The notes below the pieces were generated by a model. It saw nothing but the letters and a program-made list of their open reading frames with translations, made no database searches and had not been told where the DNA came from. The position numbers were made by a program, and so were the translations under genes. A stretch of 64,000 nucleotides of DNA from Stagonosporopsis chrysanthemi (taxonomy: Eukaryota > Ascomycota > Dothideomycetes > Pleosporales > Didymellaceae): assembly GCA_022560025.1 (NCBI GenBank), contig JAFISE010000083.1, positions 62,001 to 126,000 of the forward strand, read 5' to 3'. Each line of letters starts with the position of its first letter. The stretch's first letter is position 1. Below are positions 46,204 through 56,599 of this stretch, in pieces.

Positions 46204-47301
46204 ATGGTTGATGTTGCATCGAGCGAAAGTGGGGCGGAAGGAGCAGCGGAAGGAGCAGCGAGCAAGGCGCACAAGAGCACGCAGAACACGCAGTATGACG
46301 GGATTGGTGCTGAGTATCTGAAGATCAAGGTGTTGCCGGCTGCTGAGCCAGAGGTGCCGAGTATACTTGCTGCGCTGGGCGAGGGTGCGGTGAGGGGGAA
46401 GATATGCCTCGGTACGTACGATCTTCTGTATCTATGGTGGCTTGACCAGACGCTGCGCTGGAACTGTGCCATCAGCTTGCATAAGGAGTTTCCATTTCGG
46501 GGATGTGCTGTTTGTGTTGCGTCTTCTGATAGAAGACGGGCTGCTTTTCCGGCTACTGCATGCACAGGACACGAACTTGAGTTGGTGTAATCTCCATGTC
46601 GTTTCGACACTTCGTAGACAAAATATCGTCTAACATACACTCACCCGATCATAGATCTCGCATGCGGCACAGGTAAATACACACACCTCCTCCACGCGCT
46701 TGGAGCCACCAGCGCCACCGGCTACGACATCTCCAGCACCATGATCTCCGACGCCTTAGCCACCTACCCACCAGCCCAATTCCCGGCCCTGCACTTCGCC
46801 ATCGCAGACTGCAGCATTCCCAACGCGCTCCCAGCCTCCGGAAATGGAGCGTTCGATCTGGTCTTCTCGGCGTGGTTCCTCAACTACGCCGGCACGGCGG
46901 CAGAGCTGACAAACATGTTTCGCGTGATCGAGAGCCAGATGAAGGTTGGTGGGAGATTTGTTGCACTGACGACTGATGCGCATGATGCGAATATGCATGT
47001 TCCGAAGCCGGGCTTCTATGGCCTTGATGTGGTGGTGCTCGATCCGGAGTACAAGGATCCGGACTCCCTGCAGATCTTGGGTATCAAAGCAAAGGTGGTG
47101 GTCGGAGGTGGGAAAGGGTTCAGCTTTGAGGTGTATCAATTAAGGAGAGAAGTGTATGAGCGCTGTGCAAGACAGGTGGGGTTGGCGATTGAGTGGAAGG
47201 AAGTAATTGTTCCGGATGATGAGAGGAGGGGCACTGGGTTTTGGGATAAGTATTTGGAGAGGCCGACGTTTGCAATGCTGGAGGCAAGACGGTTGCCATA
47301 G
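46204..47301 (+). CDS. SAM-dependent class I methyltransferase
   Basis: Two exons, 46204-46411 and 46655-47301, give 284 residues; the 243-base intron is longer than others in the window. Motif I is DLACGTGKYT, formed across the splice junction. Next come an acidic motif II region (GYDISSTMI) and motif IV-like FDLVFSAWFLNY. This is a seven-strand Rossmann methyltransferase using S-adenosylmethionine, most like small-molecule methyltransferases. Exon 1 carries a 12-base tandem repeat (46230-46259) encoding GAAEGAA-like residues. The start at 46204 is the first ATG in the frame. It is convergent with a HET-domain gene, 111 bases apart. Substrate is unknown. Confidence 0.85.
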
Positions 47302-47412
47302 CTCCGCCACGACTTGAGGAATTTTGTGGTGTCTTCAGCTTTAGGCTCAGATCATGATGAAGAAAAGGTTCTCAGTGTTGAGCTGAACCTGTCCAGCATG
47401 CTTGCAGGATTG

Positions 47413-49203
47413 TCATGTCAGATGAACAGGTACTGGTTTACTGTCGCATGCAAAGGCCTCCCCGTCCATGAATCCATGCAAGTAACACTCGCCTACCATC
47501 TTCAAGTTCTGAGTGACATCTACATGGTCTTCAACCAAGGCATCAGCGGCTTCCGAACGTCGCAGTACAAAAGGGACATTTCCTCCGGCAAGCACCCACA
47601 CCTCATCTCCTAGTTTTGTGTATGGAAAGCAGAGCCCAAGATAGCCTTTCTCTGTGCGAAACAAACACCGTCCATGCGATGCTATCCACAATGCATGTAC
47701 TGCGGCTGTCAAGACAGGCTCGTGTCCTCCCTCCAGACGTGCTTTGGCATTGAAAAACCATTGCGGAAAAGATTGGTCAATTGGGTTTGCGATTCGACTC
47801 CACGGAGAGGCTATCGAGACCCCAACAGGCATGACATCGGCCGTGATCGTTCGCCAAAAATAGTCTTGTAAGGATTCGGGCTCTACCTTGGAGTCGAGAG
47901 TCGTGATGCCGGCAATGTGCGCCCAGTTTTGGACTGTGTCAATGATGCATGCCCAATCTCTGTGTCGTAGTGCAGTACTCATGGTTTCGATGCGGTCTAT
48001 GAATGACCCGGACAGACTCAGGGTTGCATCGTCGATGATGTTTGCCTCGCTGTTTGTTTGTGCACTTGAGTCGTAGAAGGCATAGATCCGATACCGACTC
48101 TGTTCATGGCTTGCTTCAGCGGCGTCGAGAGAAGCAGCGAAGTTTCGAACCCAGGATGGCATGTCGAAGCGATTTGATCCGAGACCGCTGCCAGTCAGAA
48201 ACAGCAGATCGCCATCCGATTGTTCGATTACCTCCTTCGTGTACTGTGTGTATAGTTTTTCCACCGACAAAGCGTAATTGGGAAGGAACTTGGCTTTAGG
48301 ATTTTTCCAAAGTAGACCCAGAAGACCGTATATCTTGTCCCTCGGATCTTTGCAAAGCTTGTGCCGAAGAGACCGAACCGTTTGATCCATGTCTGTCAAG
48401 TTGAACCGCTGCGACAAATTGAGTACATGGTCGGCAAAGTAAGTGTATTTTGCAGGCATCTGATTAGAGATGCCTGCGCAGCATTCTTGATCGTGGCGCC
48501 TGTGGTTGACTTTGGCATTCAAAACTGTGACCCAGGGGATCTGCCACTTCCCCATGATAACTGTAGCTTGCGGACATAATGCAATTTCTTGTACACACCA
48601 CAATCTCGTCCACCAGGATCTGGAGATGAAGTCCAGGAAAATTTCGTACATCTTCTGGTACGCTGGATTGTCTTCGAACACCCATTCTCCAGTGTCTGAT
48701 GAGCACGAGAACCCCGGGTACTCATAGAAGTGTTGATCGTCTGCCCAACGCAGTACCATTCCAAAAGGATTGCCGGATTGCGATCCAGGACCAGGCTCAC
48801 CAAGCCATATGTACATCGAAGCACAATTCCAGTATATGTACCCCATTTGCATGACCTGCAGAGCTCTTTCATTCAGATTGGTCTGATCAATGCAAATGGC
48901 GTCTGTCCACAAGTCCAGTTCTGTCTCGCTGCTTCGTAAGTACCGAAGACACAACGCAAGGCTGCTGGGGACTGTCAGCTCCACATTGCCGACGAAGATA
49001 GAGCCCGTGTCCTGAGCATCTCCCCAAGCGTACGAGATTGTCTTGTATTGGGGAGGTTTATGCAGAGAGTGGACCGTAAGTCGACAACGAACGGGTTCGG
49101 ACCATTCTCCCGGTAGAAGCGTAGCGATGCGGAATTCAGCAATTTCCTTTGTATGATGGAACACCAGAGGAGCGTAGCATGACACAGGAGGTGTGTTGGA
49201 CAT
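47413..49203 (-). CDS. HET-domain (heterokaryon incompatibility) protein
   Basis: This is a 596-residue single-exon protein. The HET domain lies at about residues 50-200 with its three conserved blocks: YKTISYAWGD, then DLWTDAICIDQ and NERALQVMQMGYIY, and a late block with WTRLWCVQEIAL. KDPRDKIYGLLGL about 300 residues in is the further signature of this subfamily. HET proteins trigger cell death when unlike strains fuse, or act in other immune-like reactions; most members have no known partner. I see no NACHT, ankyrin or WD repeats, so the C-terminal half is unassigned. The frame is fully open, so the gene looks active. Confidence 0.93.
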   Translation of the reverse strand: MSNTPPVSCYAPLVFHHTKEIAEFRIATLLPGEWSEPVRCRLTVHSLHKPPQYKTISYAWGDAQDTGSIFVGNVELTVPSSLALCLRYLRSSETELDLWTDAICIDQTNLNERALQVMQMGYIYWNCASMYIWLGEPGPGSQSGNPFGMVLRWADDQHFYEYPGFSCSSDTGEWVFEDNPAYQKMYEIFLDFISRSWWTRLWCVQEIALCPQATVIMGKWQIPWVTVLNAKVNHRRHDQECCAGISNQMPAKYTYFADHVLNLSQRFNLTDMDQTVRSLRHKLCKDPRDKIYGLLGLLWKNPKAKFLPNYALSVEKLYTQYTKEVIEQSDGDLLFLTGSGLGSNRFDMPSWVRNFAASLDAAEASHEQSRYRIYAFYDSSAQTNSEANIIDDATLSLSGSFIDRIETMSTALRHRDWACIIDTVQNWAHIAGITTLDSKVEPESLQDYFWRTITADVMPVGVSIASPWSRIANPIDQSFPQWFFNAKARLEGGHEPVLTAAVHALWIASHGRCLFRTEKGYLGLCFPYTKLGDEVWVLAGGNVPFVLRRSEAADALVEDHVDVTQNLKMVGECYLHGFMDGEAFACDSKPVPVHLT

Positions 49204-49913
49204 ATGTATTCGTACTGCGTGGAGGAAAGCGTGACGAAAGAGTGTTCGACAGTTCGAGCCCCACCAGAAACAGTATTGCTGAGCGCCAAACCTAAATAGG
49301 CAATTACATGTACGAAAGATTTACAAAGTATGGTATTTAGGAACTTTATGACCTCTTACACACATACTGCGTTGTACATAGATCACATGAAGCCTTCAAA
49401 ATTGTGTACCCAAGCCCCCAGGCTTTCTTCCTAACCACGTCCGCAATCTCCACCAATCTCAGCTACCCCATCCTCGCCCTTGAACCTCTCAAATCCCCAA
49501 ACACACCCCCTCACCTATCTTACCCTTCTCTTGAGCCACTATCATCTGGGCCTGTTCTTGTGTGAGGTCTTCGCTTGAGTTGCGGGGTATGCTAGGTGGT
49601 TCGACGCGGTTGCTTTGAGGCGTTGCTGCGGATTCTCTGAGGCGTCTGTGTGCCGTCTTGCTGTATGTTGCCACCACTCTGACGGTTCTTCGTGCTTTCC
49701 GCTCTGTTGTTCGATACAACGTTTTAGTTGACGTCACGGCCACGTGCTATCTGCACCTTCGAGCTACAATGCAACCTCTCAACAGGAAATGCAAATAACC
49801 AAAGTGAAAAGTTCTCATGCATTCATCAAGCTGTGTCTATCATAACATTAATTCATTCCAATGCACGCCAACGTCACTACGCCATGCAATCACAAAGTAC
49901 GACTCCTGGGCGC
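49204..49913. other. 0.7-kb gap upstream of the HET gene
   Basis: An 84-codon minus-strand frame (49489-49743) lacks an ATG at its start and I do not accept it. The stretch holds the HET promoter and the 3' UTR of the Arg/Asp-rich gene. Confidence 0.4.
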
Positions 49914-50889
49914 CTAGCGCTTTTTCCCTCCCATGATGTTTCCGGCTTGCTTGTGCAAGTACTTGGTGCCTTCTTTCTTGATGATGGGCAGTGCATATGC
50001 TGTGAACATGCTCATGGCCTGCTTCTGCCATTCAGGCTGACCGGGTTTACCATCTCTGTCCCTACGATCATAGTCGCGGTCATCGTAACGGTCTCGTCGG
50101 TCTCTGTCGTCACGGCGAGAACCGCTTCTACTTCCTGAGTTGGCCAGCATCGAGAAGAGTGCATCGTAGGGCGTCGACTTCTTTCGCTCGTCTTTCGGGT
50201 CGTCGCGATAACGGTCGTCTCGTCGATCGTCCCGGTGGCGGTCCCTTCGATCCCGGTCGTCTCGCCGCCTGTCACGGTCTCTGTCGTCATGGCGGTCTCT
50301 GCTTCTGTCCCTGCTCCTGTCCCTGTTGTCGCGCCGCCGGTCTCTGCGGTCTCGATCGTCGTATGGGTCCTTGCGCGGTCGATTGTGCCTGTCATCGCTC
50401 ACGTAGCCGCGGTTGTCGCGGCGGCGGTCGTCCCGGCGAGGGTGCTCATCGTACGAGTCGTAGTGGTCGCGGTCCCTTGGGCGCTGCTCACGCTGTGTGT
50501 TGCTTCGCCGCGGTGGCCTGGCGGGAGGAGCATCAGAGTCAGACCCAGAGGAGGAGTATGATCGTCTTCTGCGCGGTTTTGGGCGGCTGTCTGGATGATG
50601 GTGAGCATAACATCTTGGGTCGACGAGGTTCAGTGCATACCTCTTGGTGGAGGAGGCGCATCATCTTCGTAGCGCTCTTTGTGTCGTCTCGAGTCCCGCC
50701 GCTTGTCTTGGTAGTCACGGTTGCCTCGAGGATCTTCTGTCGGTGTTTGGGGCGCCCATTTAGGCTTGCCGTCTTCGTAGCTATCGAAGCGGTAGCTGGG
50801 TTCCGCTGGAATATGTCAGCAAGATTTGCGTGTTGATATAGCAGAAGGGACCTACGACGTCGCGGTGGAGAATCGTCACGTCTTCCCAT
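49914..50889 (-). CDS. Arg/Asp-repeat protein, probably nuclear or RNA-associated
   Basis: Three minus-strand exons join in frame to 291 residues: 50856-50889 (34 bases), 50641-50805 and 49914-50590. The N-terminal part has YRFDSYEDGKPKWAP. About residues 60-230 are dominated by Arg and Asp in alternating RD/DR pairs, with scattered Tyr and Ser. The C-terminal ~55 residues are different and look folded: QKQAMSMFTAYALPIIKKEG, then KYLHKQAGNIMGG. RD-rich segments are known in RNA-processing and condensate-forming proteins. I do not recognise the C-terminal motif as a named domain. The composition also makes antisense frames open, so those were ignored. Confidence 0.78.
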
Positions 50890-52050
50890 GATTGCAATGT
50901 GTTGTCGAGAAAGACGTTTAGTGCTGGGCGAAAGTTGATAGTAATAGCAGGGTCCAAGGCCCAAACTCACATGACGGTTGCGTCACGCCTCCAATCGGCG
51001 TGACCTCTAGCGCGCAGTTGAAGCTTCTGTGGGCCAGCTCGAGACCAGCGACAGGCGCAAGGCTATGCTGCACAGCGTGCCTCAGCGTGGCACATCTTGA
51101 CTGGAGCTGCCGAGTTTGCGGGCTGTGCTCGCGGATGGGTCGCCATCATCGCGCATGCGCCGCCCATGTTCGCCGCCTGGAAGGAGCACCCCACCGGCGG
51201 TGCAGCCAGAGCCGAGTGCCTCTCCACAAATGGCAGGCTATCACCTCGACGATCAGGGTCTGGTCGAGCAATGATCGCACAGAGCGGTGTAATTTACACT
51301 CGCACGTGAATTAACATTGCTTTGGTACGAGCTGGAGACGTCGCAGCCTGAAGGCGTCGTTGGCGTGGCCGATTCAACTGAGCAGGCATCAGTGTTGCAA
51401 TCGCAAAGGATGACCATACTGATGCACCCTGAACCTCAGGAGGCTACATACTAAAAGATAGAGCGCTCGTGAATCACGTGCACGAGGTAGTCAACACCGG
51501 GCGCTTCTCTGCACAGAACATGGTTCCCTTAACGGATTCTCGTTCTGCGATTGCTTTCCATACTTGGGCCTCATCTTCGAGCATTCTGCGGAGATTGCTC
51601 TGCATACCCCATCCACACTCAGCCTGATTCCGGGTGCACACAGTCGACAATTTCGAACCACTCCTCTGTGCTACTGTACGCGCCAGTGCCTACATGCACT
51701 CAGCCTGTACCATTATAGTTCCAGCTCACTGTTACGGCCCAGGGCCACATGCAGCAGTTGAGCCTACTAGAGTTGAGATGGTAGCCTCCTGTCTCACCAT
51801 CCCCAATACTCAAATGACACCAAGTGCAATTCCAAGGTCACAGACTTAAAAAGGAAACAATAGAACAAAGAAACCAAATACAACACAATTCTTCGCAGGC
51901 AAGTCCATTTCACAAAAGATTGAATTCCAAATACTGACTCCCAAACAATGCCATCCGCTCATAAATGCCCTTTTCCAAAAACAATGCCCGCTGAATCGCT
52001 TCCAACACTCTATCTCCATCCCCCATTCAACTCAATCCAACCCATCCCAT
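50890..52050. other. 1.2-kb gap without a supported gene
   Basis: Short frames occur but none has family features. The stretch near 51840-51960 is A-rich. Nothing else stands out. Confidence 0.45.
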
Positions 52051-52526
52051 CTAAGCCTTAGCAGCCTCAATGAGCTTAGCATGCTGCTCCGGGTGCGTCT
52101 TCTCGACGTTACCCTTGGCCACCTTCTTCATCATGAAGTTGCCATCAATGACCACATCCTCAGTCAGCTTGCCGTCGGCAACGCGCCACTTGCCGGCAAT
52201 GGTCAGGACGCCGACGGGTGGCTTTGCGTTGACGAGGGAGTCGACGCCGTCGGGGACGTTGGTGAGGGTGAGTTTGTAGGTTGTCTGTGGTTGGTTAGGA
52301 TGATGGGACTTGTGTGGAGGAGAGCAGGGAAGCAACGTACCTGGCCGATGGGCTTCTTATCCGTGACGGTGTACGTTGCGGCGCTGTTCTTGTCGCCGGA
52401 ATCGAAGGCGTAGCTGACCAGCGCTGGGCAGACGGTCTTGATCATCAGATCGTGGTTGTGCAGAGCGGCGATGACGACGGCGGCGTCGACATTGCCAATG
52501 GAGGTCTCGATGTGGGAGGTAGACAT
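52051..52526 (-). CDS. DUF7053-like small protein (SRPBCC-type fold)
   Basis: Two minus-strand exons, 52341-52526 and 52051-52284, give 139 residues. The sequence alternates strands and a long C-terminal helix: HIETSIGNVDAA at the start, TYTVTDKKPIG at the junction, then TTYKLTLTNVPDG and a tail KGNVEKTHPEQHAKLIEAA. This order resembles the fungal DUF7053 family, thought to adopt a START/SRPBCC lipid-binding fold. The function is unknown. No signal peptide is present. A very good TATATAAG lies about 145 bases before the ATG at 52526, suggesting regulated, possibly strong expression. Confidence 0.8.
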
Positions 52527-54604
52527 TTTGGTTTCGGGTTGGGTGGTGGAGCGAGGAATTGGTGTGTAAAGAGTAGTGGAAGACTGATTGAAGGAGTCTG
52601 AAGCTGTTGGATGGTTGTAGTGTTGATGAGTTGAGCTGTTGTGATGGCCTCTAACTAACCTGGCGTGCATCTTATATACATACCTCTCCACATCACTCCA
52701 CGATAAGCTCAAACCAAATCCATCATCCCCTCAAACGCCCTGCCCTGCATCATTCTCTTTCCTCTACTCGCCTAACCGTAAATGCACCAACTGCACTCTG
52801 CATCTTACACATTGGTACGACGCCGACGATCATCCGAGCAGCCAAGTCGTAACTAGCAGTCTGCGAAACGCACCAGTTGTTCCCGCGAGTAAGAGACGTC
52901 AGCGCGGCCTAGTCAAGCAGCGGGCTTTGGTATGGGACCCTGAGATCTGACAGCAGCAACCGCAGTCGCAGTGCGGCGCGCCGATCGGCTAGGCGAACCA
53001 TTCTGTCGTGAACGGTGGCTCTGGTGTTTGACGACGGCTCCACGGTGCCAAAAATATGGCCACTCGAGACGGCCAAGTGGGCTGACTGTTTTCTCTCACA
53101 CTGGCGACAGCCAACACGACGCGACGCTGCACTGCTGACCACCGCAGCAATTGCGCGTTGCCGTCAGCGCAAACCAGAGCGCAAGCTTCACCGACGTGGA
53201 TTGACTGCATTAGTACCTCCAGACAAGTACCGCAGCTACGGTCATGGCATAGATGCTGACGATGCATATCCGCGCGGGGCTCCCTCCTGCCGGCTGGGAT
53301 TGGGCGTATGCGGAAGTATCGTTGCGACGTCTTCGTGGTTTCGTTTCGCTGGCCGGATGTTTCAAGCGGATTTGGGGAGCCGGATGGCGCTAGATCGACG
53401 CGCTAGTGTGAAGATCAATAACAGCCTTGCAGTTACATATTGCACCAGCAAACTCTTGTCACTCTCTGTCACTGACAGTGGGCAAAGCTGCCGGGCAACC
53501 TTGTTTGACGACTTTCTTGTGCGTTTGAAGCTCATACTTGGATACTTGAAAAGCATTGCGTGGTTTTGCGAGTAGATCTGGGTCTGTTGCCAACGAACTC
53601 TATTTTTGCCTGATTCGCGAAGCTCACTCTACTGCCCTCAAACCGTTCTTACTGCGGAGCCGCTTGTGTTCACTTTTCGTGGTCGACGGGATTAGAGCAG
53701 CTGGGTGAAATTGGTAAAGTACACGGCTAGCTTTCGCACTCGCATACATGTGATGGCTAGTGTAGAGACTCCACGCTTCGCTCCAGCGTCAGCATCGGAA
53801 TTTTCGCATTGAGATAGAGCAGCTGCATCTCTATCTTGAGCATGCAATGACCCCATATCTCTCTTCTCATCATGTCTCTGCCCTGCGCAGGCGTAAGAAC
53901 AACCCTGCCTGTCTATTGACTACGATCATCTGCAATCTTGACCTGCATTCTGACGAGTCTGCTATCTTTAGTTACGCCTTCTGCTGCGCTGATGGTCTAC
54001 ACCATCCGGCTCATTAAAGAACCTGGAGCTTCTGATGAGACTGCTGACATACCCATGATTGGCAGGGCGCCGCACAACGTGCGCAGGGGCACTAGTGAGA
54101 CTGCAAGCCCACGGAGACAGGGCAGATACCCGTTCACGACATGCAGATTGCGTAGACAGGCTAAATTGGTGTAATGGTGTCCGGGATGGAATCCATGCTG
54201 CCGATTGCCTCACTCCCCAAACGTTTCTCGTCCGTTGATCGACTTGTACGCCCCACCGGTCCTCCACGAGACGTTGTACAGAGAGTGTGATCGTCTCTTC
54301 AGCTCGACATCCACGTAGCAAGCAATCTGACCCAAAGATCGCGAGGGGGTCCGAAAGTTATTTTTGGGGGAGCTCAAAGCAATGCTGCCAGCTTTGTTGA
54401 TGAACTTCAGGAAGTCGTCGAGGACCTATCGAAATCGGCACAGGAAAGATCGAGATAACACAGACTGACAATGTAAACCAGTGAAAATTGCGGAGCCGAA
54501 GGAACGCGTATGTAATCGAAAAGCGAACACCGTCGCAGCGAGGGTATATCCTATATCTCAAACCTCATCGCCTGACTCAAGCGCACCTGATACAGCCATG
54601 TCCA
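52527..54604. other. 2.1-kb gap without a supported gene
   Basis: After the promoter of the DUF7053-like gene, frames are short or, as with 53015-53575, lack any family feature. I see no repeats or RNA genes. Confidence 0.45.
52671..52678 (-). promoter_or_regulatory. TATA box of the DUF7053-like gene
   Basis: On the minus strand this reads TATATAAG, about 145 bases upstream of the ATG at 52526. It is the best TATA match in the window. Confidence 0.5.
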
Positions 54605-56599
54605 CTATACAGCAATGGGCGGAGATCCAAATACTAAATCGTCATCGTCGTCAAAGAAAGAAGAGGCCTCTTGTGTAGACATGCCGAAATCGCTGAGCCG
54701 TCTCGAGGTTATGTTTGTGGTTGTAACGATAGGCAGACACTGAGGTGTTATGCATGGCTTTTTCGTGGGCGGAGGAGGCTTGGGCGGTGGCGCCATTGGC
54801 CTCTTGGCCTTCGACTGTGGCGTCTTTTGCGGACGGGCAGCAGGCAGCGGAGGCTGATCTGACTCTAATTCAAGCCTGCGAATGTATGCAGTTCTTGAGA
54901 GCGGCCCGGGCTTTACTGAAGGGGGAGACTTTGAAGTTTTGTTTGGCACGGCAGCCTTTACGACTGGTAATGCAGCCCTCGAGATGACCTCCGCGGTTGC
55001 TTCTAAGGCTGCAGTGCGCACATGCTTGGTAAGTGGGTCGTCGTCTAAGTCATCGAGCGAGAAGTCAAAGTCTTGTGTTGACAGAGGAGGCACCGACTCC
55101 CTAACTACAGATTGCTCCTCGGCAGACCTGGCTAGAAGGTGGTTTGGTGCAACCTCTGCTGCAAGCTCTCGTGCGATCTGAGTGCCGCTCTCCAGGAAGT
55201 CGTCCCATCCATCGAGCGCAATCATCGTGGGAACGGCGGCCTGCAAAGGCGTGACAGGCTTAGACGGAGCTGGCGCTCGTATTCTAGAGGCTGGGAGACC
55301 AGGCAATTTGAAGCTGGGATTTGGACTGTGCTGCGATTTTGACTTGCTTAGTGGCGGTGTAGGCTTCTTCACAAGTGTAGGCGGTCGCACCCTTCCGTTG
55401 ACCGACGGCAGCTTGAAGCCAGATGGCTGAACGTCTTGCGGGACTTCTGTCGATACATAGTCGGTCGCGACGCGCACAGGATATTGGACTCTTGTGAAGG
55501 CGCATTGGTCATCGTTCCGATACCTCGCTGGGAAAGGGACACGCGTGATGACGGTCTTCGTGCCAGCGAGTTGGCCATCCAGCGTGAGACACTCCAAGCG
55601 CTCGCTCTCCACTCTAAGAATCCGTATGTGCTGACTCTTAGACAGCTGGCTACTCGTATTCAAGTCTCTGAGGCAAACCACAACGCATCCTACTTTGACG
55701 CGCAGTCGATGTGGAGGTAGACCTACCGGATTCAGCTTGTAGAGTAGGCCGTGCGCGGGCGTCCAGTCTGACGTAGTAGTAGCTGAGTCGTGCGATAGCA
55801 GCTCAATGATCTCGCCGGGCAGCTTGTCCAATGTTGATTCCACTGTCCTGTTGACGGGACCGTGTGTGCGCATGAACTCAGGATCTTCCTTCGCGGTGTC
55901 TTGTTTCAGCAAGTCTGAAGGTACATCCTGAGCGAAGTGAAAATTTCTTGATTGCTCAGTATCGCTCGAAGTCCGCATGTGGGGTGTGGGTGGGGCGGTG
56001 ACAGAACGCGGGGGAGCGGATATTGGTTCATGACCCGGTCCTTCGATAGGATCCGACATGACCAAGTCGTGGACTTCGAGGAGTGTATCGTCATCAAGCT
56101 CGTCGTCTGCCCATACTCCTCCATCTTGCGCTTTGGCAAGCGGCAAGTCTAGCATGGCATCATCTATATCGTCGTCATCGTCGAAGGGTTCTTTCTCGAT
56201 GTCTTGCGCAATGGCCTCCAATTTATTAGCCAAATCTTCTTCCCTCTGCTTATCTGCCTCTTTTCGCCGCTGCTCCTCATCCTGTCGCTTCTTGTTCAAG
56301 CCCAAAAAAGCTTCCATGCCCTTTTTCAAATGCGCCTGCGTGTGGCTATATCCTATCAACTGCGTCGCCAACCCCACGCCAATCTGTTTCCTGACCTGCT
56401 CCTCCTTTATCTCCCTCTCTTTGCGCTTCTCTTTTGCCAGCTTTCGTCTTTGCTCGGCTTCGCGCTCGCGTGCTGCACGCTGTTCGAGGTCATGACCGCG
56501 CTGAAGCTGTTTGTGCGTACGATCGGAGATCGACTGGCCATTCTGCTTATAGGCTTTCTTCACTTCGGTCGACGTCTGCGCGATATGTTTCGGCGGCAT
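54605..56599 (-). CDS. coiled-coil protein with a segment resembling the Pif1 helicase 2B region
   Basis: This is a 664-residue single-exon protein; I chose the ATG at 56599 (PPKHIAQ follows) because the upstream extension has no ATG. Residues ~30-140 are a highly charged coiled coil with runs of Glu, Arg and Lys. An acidic patch (FDDDDDIDDA) follows near 145. Residues ~280-400 read GLPPHRLRVKVGCVVVCLRDL, here cut short, then LECLTLDGQLAGTKTVITRVPF and a VQYPVRVATDY ending, in the order seen in the 2B region of Pif1-type helicases. There is no Walker A motif anywhere, so it is not a helicase itself. The C-terminal third is Pro/Ser/Lys-rich and ends with an acidic stretch. Nuclear role is inference. 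Confidence 0.72.
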   Translation of the reverse strand: MPPKHIAQTSTEVKKAYKQNGQSISDRTHKQLQRGHDLEQRAAREREAEQRRKLAKEKRKEREIKEEQVRKQIGVGLATQLIGYSHTQAHLKKGMEAFLGLNKKRQDEEQRRKEADKQREEDLANKLEAIAQDIEKEPFDDDDDIDDAMLDLPLAKAQDGGVWADDELDDDTLLEVHDLVMSDPIEGPGHEPISAPPRSVTAPPTPHMRTSSDTEQSRNFHFAQDVPSDLLKQDTAKEDPEFMRTHGPVNRTVESTLDKLPGEIIELLSHDSATTTSDWTPAHGLLYKLNPVGLPPHRLRVKVGCVVVCLRDLNTSSQLSKSQHIRILRVESERLECLTLDGQLAGTKTVITRVPFPARYRNDDQCAFTRVQYPVRVATDYVSTEVPQDVQPSGFKLPSVNGRVRPPTLVKKPTPPLSKSKSQHSPNPSFKLPGLPASRIRAPAPSKPVTPLQAAVPTMIALDGWDDFLESGTQIARELAAEVAPNHLLARSAEEQSVVRESVPPLSTQDFDFSLDDLDDDPLTKHVRTAALEATAEVISRAALPVVKAAVPNKTSKSPPSVKPGPLSRTAYIRRLELESDQPPLPAARPQKTPQSKAKRPMAPPPKPPPPTKKPCITPQCLPIVTTTNITSRRLSDFGMSTQEASSFFDDDDDLVFGSPPIAV

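Noticed and set aside
49240..49290. tRNA-like B-box string near the HET start codon
   Set aside because: A GTTCGAGCC string occurs, but no matching A box or cloverleaf arms could be found.
49489..49743. Small minus-strand frame of 84 codons before the Arg/Asp-rich gene
   Set aside because: It lacks an ATG near its start and I found no splice partner upstream.
53015..53575. Plus-strand frame of 186 codons
   Set aside because: No ATG at its start and no family feature; likely chance in a gene-poor gap.
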